DNA of 64,000 bases from HGM10611 sp964384805 (GTDB taxonomy: Bacteria > Bacillota_I > Bacilli_A > ML615J-28 > CAG-313), in contig CAYLLO010000003.1 of NCBI GenBank assembly GCA_964384805.1, forward strand, positions 1 through 64,000, written 5' to 3'. Shown here in pieces: positions 35,712 through 42,463 of this stretch (positions within the stretch are counted from its first letter, which is position 1; each line of letters starts with the position of its first letter). Under the pieces are notes generated by a model. That model worked only from the letters and a program-made list of their open reading frames with translations. It searched no databases and was not told where the DNA came from. The translations under genes were made by a program, and so were the position numbers.

Positions 35712-35753
35712 TAGTCTTGATACAACAAATAAAAGGTGTCAAGACTTTTTTTT
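35712..35753 (+). terminator. Terminator of tRNA-Leu
   Basis: GTCTTGATAC (35714-35723) pairs with GTGTCAAGAC (35736-35745), with one G-U pair in plus-strand RNA, followed by eight Ts. Confidence 0.85.
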
Positions 35754-35870
35754 ATACTTTTTCAGAGGTTTTAAGGCTAAAATAGGCATATTTCAAGTGA
35801 ATTTCAATCAGATTTGAATATATTTTTGGGCGGTTATATTAATGATTTCGACTTTGTCGGAGAAAAAGAA

Positions 35871-35899
35871 TTGATTTTTTTAATAATTTGTGGTATATT
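35871..35899 (+). promoter_or_regulatory. Promoter of the CsoR-type repressor/transporter operon
   Basis: TTGATT (35871-35876), a 17-bp spacer and TATATT (35894-35899), preceded by TG for an extended -10. The predicted start of transcription falls at the edge of the operator. Confidence 0.65.
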
Positions 35900-35904
35900 T
35901 TAAT

Positions 35905-35923
35905 TAACCCCCATAGGGGGATA
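35905..35923 (+). promoter_or_regulatory. Probable CsoR-family operator
   Basis: A G/C-tract inverted repeat CCCCC-ATA-GGGGG within an AT-rich background, directly between the -10 and the ribosome site. It has the flavour of CsoR/FrmR operators (A/T-C-tract, short spacer, G-tract-A/T). Binding would block transcription start and so give autorepression of repressor and transporter. Confidence 0.6.
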
Positions 35924-35938
35924 AGTCGAGGTGATAAT

Positions 35939-36214
35939 ATGAATGAACATAAACACTATCATGAAAATACAAAAGCAGTATTAAACAGAACGGCTCGTGC
36001 TATAGGGCATTTTCAATCTGTAAAAAAAATGATTGAAGATGGTAGAGATTGTAGCGACATCTTAATTCAATTATCTGCAGTTAAAGCAGAAATAGAGAGT
36101 ATAAGTAAGGTTATATTAAAAGACCACATTGATCATTGTTTGGTCGATGCGGTAAAAGAAAATGATGAAGAATTAATTGAAAAGTTGAAAGGAGTTATTG
36201 ACAAGCTTATATGA
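35939..36214 (+). CDS. CsoR/RcnR/FrmR-family metal-sensing repressor
   Basis: A 91-residue all-helical repressor. The metal-site residues are seen as Cys in GRDCSDIL (helix 2) and His plus Cys in LKDHIDHC (about positions 64 and 68), the Cys-His-Cys set typical of the CsoR branch; a His-rich start (EHKHYHEN) may add ligands. The start at 35939 follows GAGGTG; the frame reads further upstream across the operator but without support. The stop overlaps the transporter start (ATGA), so the two are translationally coupled. Copper is the commonest ligand in this family, but the linked gene is not a copper pump, so the inducer is open. Confidence 0.88.
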   Translation: MNEHKHYHENTKAVLNRTARAIGHFQSVKKMIEDGRDCSDILIQLSAVKAEIESISKVILKDHIDHCLVDAVKENDEELIEKLKGVIDKLI

Positions 36215-37128
36215 AACGAAAAATAAATAAGGGAGTTTTTCTTGCTATCTTGGCAGCCACTTTATATGCAATTAACTCTCCACTTTCTAAAATATTATTG
36301 GATTATATGCCATCAACTCTTATGGCGGGATTTCTTTACGTTGGTGCAGGTCTAGGTATGCTTATAATAGCGGGAATAAGAAAAATACGTCATATCGAAG
36401 TAACCGAGGCACACTTAACAAAAAAAGAATTGCCGTTTACTATTGCAATGATATTATTAGATATTGCCGCACCTATCTGTTTATTGCTTGGATTAAAGTC
36501 AACTTCATCTGCAAATGCATCATTGCTTAACAATTTTGAAATAGTTGCAACAGCTATAATAGCACTTATGATATTCAAAGAAAAAATAAGTCCACGTTTA
36601 TGGATAGGTATTGGTTTTGTTACGCTTTCTTGTTTATTGCTATCCGTTGAAGATTTTTCAAGTTTTCAATTTTCTTACGGCTCACTGTTTATAATTCTTG
36701 CTTGTGTTTGTTGGGGATTTGAAAACAACTGTACTAAAAAAATCTCCTCAAAAGACCCGTTGCAAATTGTTTTGCTAAAAGGAATATTTTCAGGATTGGG
36801 TTCAATAATTATAGGGTTGTGTATTGGTGAAAGAGTAACTGTTTTGTGGAGTGTTTTTGCTGTATTGATTGTAGGTTTTGTTGCGTATGGATTAAGTATT
36901 TTCTTTTATGTTTACGCACAAAGATTATTAGGTGCTGCAAGAACAAGTGCCTATTATGCAATAGCACCATTTATTGGCACAATCTTGTCGCTTATAATTT
37001 TTAAAGAGATTCCACACTATACTTATTTTATTGCACTTGGATTAATGATTGTCGGTGCTTGGCTATGTTCAAAAGATGAACCTATACTAAAAAGGAATAG
37101 AAAAGAAATCGATGAAGATAAAAAATGA
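36211..37128 (+). CDS. DMT-superfamily (EamA) transporter under CsoR-type control
   Basis: A 305-residue membrane protein with ten predicted helices in two EamA repeats (first LAILAATLYAINSPLSKILL, second with SLFIILACVCWGFENNCTKK and a C-terminal RLLGAARTSAYYAIAPFIGT). Family members export small metabolites or drugs. It overlaps the repressor gene by four bases and shares its promoter. Stop is TGA, uncommon in this window. GC content is somewhat higher than flanking genes, in keeping with transfer together with the repressor. Confidence 0.85.
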   Translation: MKRKINKGVFLAILAATLYAINSPLSKILLDYMPSTLMAGFLYVGAGLGMLIIAGIRKIRHIEVTEAHLTKKELPFTIAMILLDIAAPICLLLGLKSTSSANASLLNNFEIVATAIIALMIFKEKISPRLWIGIGFVTLSCLLLSVEDFSSFQFSYGSLFIILACVCWGFENNCTKKISSKDPLQIVLLKGIFSGLGSIIIGLCIGERVTVLWSVFAVLIVGFVAYGLSIFFYVYAQRLLGAARTSAYYAIAPFIGTILSLIIFKEIPHYTYFIALGLMIVGAWLCSKDEPILKRNRKEIDEDKK

Positions 37129-37130
37129 CA

Positions 37131-37213
37131 GGGGTGTCGAAGTAATCGTTCTAACACTTAGGGGTGTCGCTTTTTTTGCCTTGGGGTGTCGGAATTTTCA
37201 GGTAGGGGTGTCG
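37131..37213 (+). repeat. Four iteron-like direct repeats of GGGGTGTCG
   Basis: The 9-mer GGGGTGTCG occurs at 37131, 37161, 37183 and 37205. The last three lie exactly 22 bp apart, the first 30 bp before. The bases between are not conserved. Spacing of two helical turns is typical of arrayed protein-binding sites such as plasmid iterons. They start at the stop codon of the transporter gene and end before a terminator. Confidence 0.7.
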
Positions 37214-37253
37214 TTTGTATCAAAATAGTTCGACAAACACATAAGAAAAGTAT

Positions 37254-37287
37254 GGCTTTGATACGAAAAGTGTCAAAGCTATTTTTA
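37254..37287 (+). terminator. Terminator behind the repressor/transporter operon
   Basis: GGCTTTGATAC pairs with GTGTCAAAGCT around a GAAAA loop, with one G-U pair in plus-strand RNA, then ATTTTTA. It is similar in design to the tRNA-Leu terminator at 35714. Confidence 0.75.
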
Positions 37288-37540
37288 TTATTAAATGCAA
37301 GAAATTAGTCTTGTGAAGTACCATTTGGGGTTTTTCTAAGACTTTTTTACATAGTACTGCGGAATGTTAGACTCGTCAATAGAACTAAAGGTGATATAGG
37401 TGATGAAAGAGTAACTGACTAAATAGTCGCCAAAATTTAAAAATATTGATTTTTTTAGATACACTAGTGGAAAAGTATATTTAAAAAGTATTAAATAGAA
37501 ATATCATAAATAAACTGATAAGAAAGAAAAATTAATTGAA
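37288..37540. other. Non-coding gap before the ISL3 remnant
   Basis: No gene is visible. A weak hairpin (AGTCTT at about 37310 with AAGACT at about 37340) is followed by six Ts. The rest is probably flank or decayed part of the ISL3-type element whose 3' end lies at 37541-37792. Confidence 0.4.
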
Positions 37541-37792
37541 ATGATTATCAAATACAAAAAAGTTAATAAAAAATGTGACGATATAAGAAGAAAAAATATT
37601 TTGATTAACGAAATCGTTAATTCTTTTATCTTAGATCCTATTACTCATAAAAGATTATCTAATGGTTTTATTGAAGGTAAAAACAACTTCTGTAAAACTA
37701 TTAAGAGAATTGGATTTGGTTATTCTGATTTTGATGTGTTTAGATATAAGATTATAACTACTAATAAAAAAGCTAAACAAATTAAAAAATAA
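37541..37792 (+). pseudogene. C-terminal fragment of an ISL3-family transposase
   Basis: 83 codons read DPITHKRLSNGFIEGKNNFC and then KTIKRIGFGYSDFDVFR, the conserved end of ISL3 transposases (NG.IEG.NN..K.IKR..FGY..F..FR). The family is about 400 residues long; the DDE catalytic part with its first Asp residues is missing, so the fragment cannot act. Terminal inverted repeats were not found. It marks past insertion in the patch downstream of tRNA-Leu. Confidence 0.75.
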
Positions 37793-37825
37793 AACATTTT
37801 AAATCATTAAATTCATATGTATTGA

Positions 37826-38100
37826 TAAAAAATGCTATCCTGTTAGCTCGGCGGTCGTAAGACTGTTAAATAGGTAAAAGGCGTGACCTTCGTGGTCACG
37901 TCTTTTGCCTTAAGAGGATAGCCCAAAGTGGCGCAAGGGGGTGCAGTCCCGTGTTCGGAATGCAGTGATGCAAACAACCCGGACTTTCGGAATTCCGGGC
38001 CTGGTCTCGCAGAGTGCACGGATACATATAGTCGGCAGACCATGTATAGAAGTGCGCCCTTGCTTTGCGGCGGGATTTTCAATTCCACGATAGGCTGGAA
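37826..38100 (-). other. GC-rich, strongly folded stretch downstream of the Nudix gene
   Basis: Base composition rises sharply here. On the minus strand (the Nudix transcript direction) an outer stem GCTATCCT (37922-37915) with AGGATAGC (37841-37834) encloses an inner hairpin ACGTGACC/GGTCACGC and is followed by ATTTTTTATC. Further up are CCCGGA/TCCGGG (around 37978-38000) and a GAATT/AATTC-type inverted repeat next to the Nudix stop. Frames on both strands (37843-38088 minus, 37928-38119 plus) lack ribosome sites and look spurious. This could be a structured 3' UTR, a small RNA or part of a mobile element; I do not recognise it. Confidence 0.45.
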
Positions 38101-38102
38101 TT

Positions 38103-38597
38103 TTAATCTACTTCCATAGCACAGAAAAAATAGTCCAACGTCTGCACCAGCCTATTGTCCTCATATAGCTTTCTAATTTCGGAAACCGTCATCCATCTAC
38201 AGTCTGAAACTTCATCTGTTGTTGCATCGTCCAAATGCAGGTCACCATCGTATTCAAAAAGCCATACATCCACAATATCATTAAAAGTGCTTCGGATTTT
38301 AGTAAAAAGGATTTTTCCAGTTTCGGGTTCTAAATCCAATCCCACCTCTTCTTTTACTTCTCTAAGCGCTCCATCAATACTGCTTTCCCCCATTAAAATA
38401 GAGCCTCCAACACATTCCCACATAAGTGGAAATGTTGGTCTGTTAGCTGAACGCTGAGAAATGAGGTATTCCCCTTTGCAGTTGCGTATCCATATATGCA
38501 CCACCAAATGATAGAAACCTTCCGGAATTTTTTCTCCTCGAATATGCTCCCTGCCTGTCTTTTCCTTATATTTTGTATATAAATCCCACTTTTCCAT
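38103..38597 (-). CDS. Nudix hydrolase, likely horizontally acquired
   Basis: A 164-residue enzyme with a complete Nudix box: GGSILMGESSIDGALREVKE followed by EVGL (G-x5-E-x7-REVxEExG). The N-terminal YTKYKEKTGREHIRGEKIPE and LVVHIWIRNCKGEYLISQR place it in a group of Firmicute Nudix proteins acting on nucleoside diphosphate-linked substrates; the exact substrate is unknown. Codon use and GC content are clearly higher than its neighbours. I chose MEKWDLY (38597); GGAGG lies 14 bases upstream, rather far, so a TTG seven codons earlier is an alternative. Confidence 0.88.
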   Translation of the reverse strand: MEKWDLYTKYKEKTGREHIRGEKIPEGFYHLVVHIWIRNCKGEYLISQRSANRPTFPLMWECVGGSILMGESSIDGALREVKEEVGLDLEPETGKILFTKIRSTFNDIVDVWLFEYDGDLHLDDATTDEVSDCRWMTVSEIRKLYEDNRLVQTLDYFFCAMEVD

Positions 38598-38618
38598 GTT
38601 TTCTCTGTCATCCTCCAA

Positions 38619-38924
38619 ATCTTATACATGAAAAATATAACACAGCAACAAAACCAAGTCAACCAGCCGGAAATGAACATTTCTTAGCTGTGACATTAAC
38701 TGTCTTATGAACACCGCACTTTTGGACAGCATTTTTTTGTAAATTATTTTGTGGTTGTTAATAAAATCTTTTATGATAATTTGTTTTATTTTATCCCAAT
38801 ACCTCAAAGAATTTTATTGAACATTTTTTCGATAACTTATAAATTTTTTTACTTAAAATGTTAATTTTATCACAAGATTTTACAGAACCTCATTGTTTTA
38901 TCTTAAATTCAAGTAATTTTATTC
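38619..38924. other. Gap between Nudix gene and rluD; nothing identified
   Basis: Composition falls back to the AT-rich background at about 38700, which probably marks the right edge of the acquired patch. A 61-codon frame (38622-38807, minus) has no ribosome site or family resemblance, and I see no clear hairpin or promoter. Confidence 0.4.
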
Positions 38925-39836
38925 TTATTTATCTAAAAAACCTTTTTTTATCTGTTCTAGTGTTTGATAAAAAATATCTGGAGCATCATGTGAAAATTCC
39001 ATATATTCATTCGTTCTAGGATGTATAAATCCTAGTGTTTTAGCATGAAGAAATTGCCCAGTATCTCCATACACTTTCCTTGGACCATATAATGGATCAC
39101 CTAATACTGGATAACCAATATATGACATATGAACTCTAATTTGATGAGTACGACCAGTTTCTAAAGTGCATTCAATAAGAGTAAATTTTTTGAATCTTTC
39201 TAATACTTTAAAGTGCGTGATAGCAGGTTTTCCACCACTCGTAACAGCCATTTTTTGACGATTAGATTCATCTCTTCCAATTGGTGCATTTATTTTTCCT
39301 AAATTATGTGGTATTTGTCCATACACAATGGCAATATATTTTCTGATAGTGGTTTTATCTTTTAATTGTTTACTTAAAGATTTGTGAGACAAATCATTTT
39401 TACATGCAACAAGCAAACCTGATGTATCCTTGTCAATACGATGGACAATTCCTGCTCTAATTACTCCATTAATACCCGATAAATCCTCACAATGATGCAT
39501 TAAAGCATTAACAAGAGTTCCTTGATAATGTCCAAAAGCAGGATGAACTACCATTCCACTAGGTTTATTAACAACAATAACATCACTATCTTCATACACT
39601 ATATCTAAAGGAATATCTTCTTTTTCAACTTCTAATGATTCAAGTTCACGAGGTTGAATAACAATATAATCATCCTCATTTAACATATAACTAGGTTTAA
39701 CAATTTTACCATTAACAGTTATTTTACCATCGTTGAAATAATTTTTTAATTCACTTCTTGTAATATTTTCAATAGTTTTGGCTAAGTATTTATCAATTCG
39801 CTCTCTGACACCTAAAAAATTAATTTCCTTCTGCAT
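38925..39836 (-). CDS. rluD: 23S rRNA pseudouridine synthase RluD-like (copy 2 of 3)
   Basis: A 303-residue pseudouridine synthase with N-terminal S4 RNA-binding domain (ERIDKYLAKTIENITRSELK) and catalytic motif GIVHRIDKDTSGLLVACKN. The usual GRTHQIRVHMSYIGYPVLGD and final GPRK.YGDTGQFLHAKTLGF are present. The gene directly follows lspA and overlaps it by 17 bases, the standard lspA-rluD arrangement of Firmicutes (YlyB in Bacillus), which makes this the orthologue of that gene. Confidence 0.94.
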   Translation of the reverse strand: MQKEINFLGVRERIDKYLAKTIENITRSELKNYFNDGKITVNGKIVKPSYMLNEDDYIVIQPRELESLEVEKEDIPLDIVYEDSDVIVVNKPSGMVVHPAFGHYQGTLVNALMHHCEDLSGINGVIRAGIVHRIDKDTSGLLVACKNDLSHKSLSKQLKDKTTIRKYIAIVYGQIPHNLGKINAPIGRDESNRQKMAVTSGGKPAITHFKVLERFKKFTLIECTLETGRTHQIRVHMSYIGYPVLGDPLYGPRKVYGDTGQFLHAKTLGFIHPRTNEYMEFSHDAPDIFYQTLEQIKKGFLDK

Positions 39837-40350
39837 CTTCTACTTCTCCTTTTTCTTTTTTTCTAAATAGTACTAAAGGATCTTTATGTTCAAAGAAAAT
39901 TACATACACACACAAAATAATCATTCCAATTGTTAAACAGATATCAGCAAAATTGAATACTGCAAAATCTACAAATAAGAAATTAATAAAATCAACTACT
40001 CCTTTTTTGAGACCAAATACCATTAATAATCGATCAATAAAATTACCCCATGTTCCTGCATATATCATTATCAAAGCAATCGTATAAAGAGGTCTTCTTT
40101 TAAAAGATGATTCTTTGAAAAAATACGTCATACCTACTACTCCTAAAATACTAATAATTAATGGAAAGTAAGGAAAATTAGAAAAGATACTAAAAGCTGC
40201 TCCAGTATTATAACTAAAAGTAAGCTCAATAATATGATTAATAATTATAATACTTTCATTTCCTAATAAATATGTCTCAGCTAAGAATTTGGTTAATTGA
40301 TCAACACTTACCAACAATATCACTGATATAATACTTATAATAATTGTCAT
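39820..40350 (-). CDS. lspA: Lipoprotein signal peptidase (signal peptidase II)
   Basis: Membrane aspartyl protease that removes signal peptides from lipidated prolipoproteins, which fits the two lipoproteins in this window. The 176 residues have four helices, the SYNTGAAFS motif, and both catalytic Asp residues in WGNFIDRL (about 105) and FNFADICLTIG (about 137). The C-terminus is longer and more charged than usual (FRKKEKGEVEDAEG). It overlaps rluD. Confidence 0.96.
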   Translation of the reverse strand: MTIIISIISVILLVSVDQLTKFLAETYLLGNESIIIINHIIELTFSYNTGAAFSIFSNFPYFPLIISILGVVGMTYFFKESSFKRRPLYTIALIMIYAGTWGNFIDRLLMVFGLKKGVVDFINFLFVDFAVFNFADICLTIGMIILCVYVIFFEHKDPLVLFRKKEKGEVEDAEGN

Positions 40351-40362
40351 AAATTCTCCTTT

Positions 40363-40761
40363 CTATATCGCCATTTTACAAATAATAAAATCAATTATGA
40401 TAGCTAAAAATAGTATCCATAAATTAAACAATTCATAAATAAAAATAGCTTTGGTGTCTAAAGATAAAATTTCATCTGTTTCTATATAATTTTTTAATAA
40501 TACAACATTAAAAACCGTTGAAGAAGCATAAACTAAATCTAAGAAAATATATACCAAAATCATTGTAACCCAAAACATCCATCTAATAGGCGAAAAAATT
40601 GTTAATAATGAAGCAATTATCATAATCAATGGAATACTAATTACTAAACAATAAATAATACTAAATACTAATGATTTAATAGAAATTTTTCGTGGAATTT
40701 CTATTGTAATTAAACGATTACTTTCAATTTTTCCTTTTTTGTACAACTCAATAAATTTCAT
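40363..40761 (-). CDS. Membrane protein, unknown function
   Basis: A 132-residue protein not recognised. A basic N-terminal 28 residues (KKGKIESNRLITIEIPRK) precede three strongly hydrophobic segments (about 29-55, 60-88, 107-130). It is tightly packed between the YlbL-type protease gene (7 bp) and lspA (12 bp), so it is translated as part of that operon and is likely real. No motif suggests an activity. Confidence 0.6.
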   Translation of the reverse strand: MKFIELYKKGKIESNRLITIEIPRKISIKSLVFSIIYCLVISIPLIMIIASLLTIFSPIRWMFWVTMILVYIFLDLVYASSTVFNVVLLKNYIETDEILSLDTKAIFIYELFNLWILFLAIIIDFIICKMAI

Positions 40762-40768
40762 AATTCAC

Positions 40769-41827
40769 CTATTTTAAACTTTCTAAGTATTTGACTGCTT
40801 CTTCAAATGTTGCAACTGGAACAAAAGCTAAACACTTAGGACTTCCTAACTTTTCATAAGCTTTTTTGGCTTGATGGTAGTTGTTACCTTCTTCATCAAT
40901 AATATTACCATTTTCATCATATGTAACTGGAACAAAGAATACATTAGCATTACTATAATATGCGGTAAAAACCTTTTGATATATCCCGCCAATAGCTCCA
41001 ACTTTACCATTAATATCAATTGTTCCTGTCCCTGCAATTTTTAATCCATTGGTAATGTCACCTTCAGTAATTGCATTATAAACAGACAATGCCTGCATTA
41101 ATCCTCCACTAGGTCCTAAAGTGTTAGCTTCATTTAAGGTAAATTGTGGAGTTGTTTGTTTTGTGTCAATTGTATAATAATCATAAAAAGAAATTCCAAT
41201 ATAAAAACTACTTTGATCTTCATCAGCCCAAATAGGTGCATAATTTATTTCCAAACTTTCGCCATTTCTTTTAATAGTTAAAATAATATCTTTTTTATTT
41301 CTAACATCAGAAATCAATTGCTCCTTAAAAAGTTCCTCACTTATTACATTTTCTCCATTGTATTTAGTAATAATATCTCCGATTTGAGCATCATAGGAAA
41401 TATCTTTAAAAATAGTATGAATTATTAAACCATGATAATTGGTTGTAATTTGTTTTCCTGCAGTTTGATAAGCCAAGATAATTGCATTATTAATACTAAC
41501 CTGCTTTTGAATAGTTCCAGAAGTTCGACTTTCTTTATCCGTCATTTGTACAAAACTACTAGTTTTATCAATGCTAACTATCCTATCTAGTCGCCCAATC
41601 ATATAAGTTAGTAATGGAATTTTTTCGACTGAATAAACTGATACGGTATTAAAAGACCCCTTTTCAGGACTAGCATTTTCAATGTCAATAACATCAGTTA
41701 CTTTGTTTAGACCTCCTGGTGAAATTATATCATAATCTACTCTTATAACTCCTCCTAAAGTGATAAACAAGTATGGTATAGATAACAAGAGTATCAATAA
41801 CAAATTTTTTCTTAAAAGTTTCTTCAT
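40769..41827 (-). CDS. YlbL/SepM-type membrane protease with PDZ and Lon-like domains
   Basis: A 352-residue protein anchored by one N-terminal helix (LLILLLSIPYLFITLGGVI). A PDZ domain (about 120-205, with AQIGDIITKYNGENV) is followed by a Lon-type serine protease domain. The catalytic dyad is visible as Ser in TLGPSGGLMQAL (about 237) and Lys in GAIGGIYQKVF (about 284). Homologues cut extracytoplasmic peptides (competence peptide in streptococci) or damaged membrane proteins. The start overlaps the dCMP deaminase stop by one base (TAATG). Confidence 0.9.
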   Translation of the reverse strand: MKKLLRKNLLLILLLSIPYLFITLGGVIRVDYDIISPGGLNKVTDVIDIENASPEKGSFNTVSVYSVEKIPLLTYMIGRLDRIVSIDKTSSFVQMTDKESRTSGTIQKQVSINNAIILAYQTAGKQITTNYHGLIIHTIFKDISYDAQIGDIITKYNGENVISEELFKEQLISDVRNKKDIILTIKRNGESLEINYAPIWADEDQSSFYIGISFYDYYTIDTKQTTPQFTLNEANTLGPSGGLMQALSVYNAITEGDITNGLKIAGTGTIDINGKVGAIGGIYQKVFTAYYSNANVFFVPVTYDENGNIIDEEGNNYHQAKKAYEKLGSPKCLAFVPVATFEEAVKYLESLK

Positions 41828-42294
41828 TACTTGATAATCAACTCCACTTCAGACATTTTACGATATTTTACTCCTGCTGCATCTAACATTCTTTTACTTG
41901 CAAAATCAGAATCGGTTCCATCATATTTATCATTTGCATAAACTATTTCTTTGATACCAGATTGAATAATTAGTTTAGCACATTCATGACATGGGAATAA
42001 AGTAACATATAAAGTTGAATTTTCTAAAGATGCAGTCGAATTTAAAATTGCATTAGGTTCTGCATGAACTACATAAGGGTATTTACAATCTAAAAATTCT
42101 CCTTTTCTTTCCCATGGAAATTCATCATCACTACAACCATAAGGAAAACCATTATATCCAATTCCAATGATTCTTTTTGAATTATTAACAATACAAGCCC
42201 CAACTTTTGTATTAGGATCTTTGCTACGCATACTTGATAATACTGCAACACCCATAAAATACTCATCCCAACTAATATAATTATTGTCTTTCAT
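41827..42294 (-). CDS. dCMP deaminase (ComEB family)
   Basis: Zinc enzyme converting dCMP to dUMP for thymidylate synthesis. The 155 residues show the zinc motifs VVHAEPNAIL (His and catalytic Glu) and LFPCHECAKL (two Cys), plus the extra Cys/His region GFPYGCSDDEFPWERKGEFL seen in this family. Start MKDNNYISW (42294) has GGAG six bases upstream; the frame extends upstream into the Cys-rich mini-gene. It overlaps that gene by 14 bases and the protease gene by one. Confidence 0.93.
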   Translation of the reverse strand: MKDNNYISWDEYFMGVAVLSSMRSKDPNTKVGACIVNNSKRIIGIGYNGFPYGCSDDEFPWERKGEFLDCKYPYVVHAEPNAILNSTASLENSTLYVTLFPCHECAKLIIQSGIKEIVYANDKYDGTDSDFASKRMLDAAGVKYRKMSEVELIIK

Positions 42295-42463
42295 GATTTT
42301 CTCCTTCAGTAATATTCTTTTTAACATAACAATTAGCCATTTGACAAATGCTACACTTTTCAGATATCTCACAATCATTTGGTTTTGGAACCTTTTTATT
42401 TAAAAGATATGTCCCACTAAACAAGATGATTACTACACTTAAAACTATAATTGTCTTAATCAT
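42281..42463 (-). CDS. Small Cys-rich membrane-anchored protein
   Basis: A 60-residue protein with an N-terminal helix (TIIVLSVVIILFSGTYLL) and a soluble tail containing four Cys as C-x5-C-x2-C-x4-C (within NDCEISEKCSICQMANC). The spacing suggests a small metal site. I do not recognise the family; a distant likeness to FeoB-associated Cys-rich proteins is only a guess. Its ATG overlaps the aspS stop by one base and its end overlaps the dCMP deaminase start, so it is firmly embedded in the operon. Confidence 0.6.
   Translation of the reverse strand: MIKTIIVLSVVIILFSGTYLLNKKVPKPNDCEISEKCSICQMANCYVKKNITEGENHERQ

Noticed and set aside
37131..37213. CRISPR array
   Set aside because: The repeated unit is only 9 bases, spacers are 13-21 bases, and no cas gene is present in the window.
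37843..38119. Two overlapping open frames in the GC-rich stretch
   Set aside because: Neither strand has a ribosome site. The frames lie in a region full of inverted repeats, and their translations look like chance products of a structured sequence.
35615..38600. Integrative element using tRNA-Leu as attachment site
   Set aside because: The patch next to the tRNA looks acquired, but I found no integrase, no second copy of the tRNA 3' end, and no defined right border.
38622..38807. A 61-codon minus-strand frame upstream of the Nudix gene
   Set aside because: No ribosome site, no recognisable motif, and composition typical of intergenic DNA.
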